From Thermodesulfobacteriota bacterium (GTDB lineage: Bacteria > Desulfobacterota > DSM-4660 > Desulfatiglandales > Desulfatiglandaceae): DNA of 24,589 nt. Below, piece by piece: positions 23,662-24,589 of the stretch. Under the pieces are notes generated by a model. It made no database searches. It saw only the letters and a list, made by a program, of their open reading frames with translations, and was not told where the DNA came from. The stretch spans positions 1 to 24,589 of the forward strand of contig JANQDY010000116.1 in NCBI GenBank assembly GCA_028278625.1. The letters are read 5' to 3'. The position numbers were made by a program, and so were the translations under genes. Within the stretch, counting starts at the first letter, position 1; the number at the start of each line of letters is the position of its first letter.

Positions 23662-24589
23662 ATGTCAATGGTGAAACAGGGTAGAACCGCCAACGGAAAC
23701 GTCTGTTACCAGATTGCGGCCATATTCCTCATGTGGGCGCTGGCCGTCTGGTTTGTGGATCCCAGTGGCGCGTTCATGATCAACGACGATTGGTGTTATG
23801 TGAAATGCCTTGAAGCGTTTCAGAAGGACGGGCGCCTAATCCAGGTAGGTTGGGGTGACGGCGGTCCTGCCCTGATCACCCATCTGTTCTGGGGGGACTT
23901 CTTTTCCCGTGTCTTTGGCTTTTCCCCCACAACCCTAAGGATTTCAACGGTCATCATGGGGGCGGCGGGCACCGTTTCCTTGCTGATGCTGCTGTTGATG
24001 TTGAGGGTACCCGCGGGATTGGCCCTTCTGGGGACCCTCACCCTGATGTTCAATCCCCTTTTCTTTTCGCAGTCCTTCACCTTTATGACAGACGTCACTT
24101 TCACATCTCTTGCCGCCATGAGCATGCTCTTTCTTTGCTTGGGAATGGACAGATCACGCACGGGGTTGATCATCTTAGGGCTGTTGTTTGCCCTTTCTGC
24201 CATTCTGACCCGTCAATTGGGCATTGTACTTCCGCTGGGATTCATGGGGGCTTCCCTTATGCGGAGAAAAATTGAGAGACCGAACCGATCAAAACTCATC
24301 ATTTTGACCCTCCTGCTGACATTTGTCCCCTGGCTTTTGGTGGAGTACCTTTTCTTAGTGACGGGCGGTCCCTCGATTCTGGATTTTCAAGGTATCGACC
24401 GTATTCTGAACGATCCCGGTGAAAAAGGGTTGCTGGATTATCCGGTCCTTCTCTTGAAACAGTTCTTCTATAACGGTCTTTGTTATGGGGCGCTTCTGGT
24501 CCTCCCGGTGCTGGTCTTCAGGATACCGGCGGTTTTTAAGTCGAGGGGAAAAAGGGCTATTCTGATAATATTAACACTCACATTCCTTC
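23662..24589 (+). CDS. GT-C-type membrane glycosyltransferase (GT39/ArnT-like), C-terminus outside window
   Basis: 309 residues visible, open to the right edge. A hydrophobic segment near 17-32 is followed by FMINDDWCYVKCLEAF, and later SQSFTFMTDVTFTSL (about 138-152) between membrane segments. The pair NDDW / FMTD matches the two acidic loops of GT39/PMT- and ArnT-like enzymes, which move a sugar from a polyprenyl phosphate to a lipid or protein outside the cytoplasmic membrane. Further segments (LIILGLLFALSAILTRQLGIVLPLG, LIILTLLLTFVPWLL) support a polytopic protein. It is transcribed away from the exporter genes across a 117-base gap. ATG at 23662 or ATG at 23668 could start it; the AGG at 23656 is spaced better for the second. 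Confidence 0.8.
   Translation, partial: MSMVKQGRTANGNVCYQIAAIFLMWALAVWFVDPSGAFMINDDWCYVKCLEAFQKDGRLIQVGWGDGGPALITHLFWGDFFSRVFGFSPTTLRISTVIMGAAGTVSLLMLLLMLRVPAGLALLGTLTLMFNPLFFSQSFTFMTDVTFTSLAAMSMLFLCLGMDRSRTGLIILGLLFALSAILTRQLGIVLPLGFMGASLMRRKIERPNRSKLIILTLLLTFVPWLLVEYLFLVTGGPSILDFQGIDRILNDPGEKGLLDYPVLLLKQFFYNGLCYGALLVLPVLVFRIPAVFKSRGKRAILIILTLTFL

Noticed and set aside
23820..24203. A 127-codon minus-strand open frame at the right edge
   Set aside because: It is antisense to the plus-strand GT-C-like gene, whose NDDW and FMTD motifs and membrane segments are convincing; the minus frame has none.
1..24589. CRISPR arrays, tRNAs, insertion sequences, phage or defence genes
   Set aside because: No regularly spaced repeats, no transposase or integrase motifs and no terminal inverted repeats were noticed; gene order looks continuous.

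Overview
The window looks like a chromosomal region of an anaerobic bacterium, most plausibly one of the Desulfobacterota (former Deltaproteobacteria). This is an inference from gene content: radical-SAM enzymes, a DUF362-ferredoxin protein, a PUFA-synthase-like megasynthase and a secreted enzyme with DNDGDG calcium repeats. No rRNA, tRNA, CRISPR array, transposase or phage gene was seen.

Layout. (1) Positions 1-1326, minus strand: the N-terminal 442 residues of a secreted GH5 glycoside hydrolase, running off the left edge in calcium-binding repeats. (2) 1327-1685: a spacer with a weak promoter for the GH5 gene, a perfect 8-bp hairpin and a doubtful 35-codon ORF. (3) 1686-23544, minus strand: one tightly packed run of eleven genes, most joined by 1-8 base overlaps. 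In transcription order they are: FtsX/MacB-type permease, ABC ATPase, membrane-fusion protein, GT-C-like membrane protein, B12-type radical SAM, Wzx-like flippase, B12-type radical SAM (DUF4070-like), radical SAM with a C-terminal Cys set, GT2/GT21-like glycosyltransferase, a 2647-residue megasynthase, a DUF362-ferredoxin protein and a GNAT-like protein (twelve if the terminal GNAT gene, 15 bp after its neighbour, is counted in the run). (4) 23545-23661: a divergent promoter region. (5) 23662 to the right edge, plus strand: a second GT-C-like membrane glycosyltransferase, cut by the window end.

The centre is the megasynthase. Its domain order, read from motifs, is degenerate flavin ER-like (NPD), intact NPD-type ER, KS, AT, ACP, KR, DH. 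That is one complete reducing cycle of a PUFA-synthase/heterocyst-glycolipid (PfaA/HglE) type iterative lipid synthase, with the PfaD-like enoyl reductase fused to the N terminus and duplicated. The surrounding genes can be read as tailoring (three radical-SAM enzymes), glycosylation (GT2/GT21-like and GT-C), flipping across the inner membrane (Wzx-like) and export across the periplasm (a three-gene MacB/DevBCA-type exporter).

The working hypothesis is a secondary-lipid locus that makes, modifies, glycosylates and exports a long-chain polyketide-type (glyco)lipid. It parallels the cyanobacterial HglE / HglT / DevBCA system but has different tailoring enzymes. The product, its release step and the phosphopantetheinyl transferase are not visible here.
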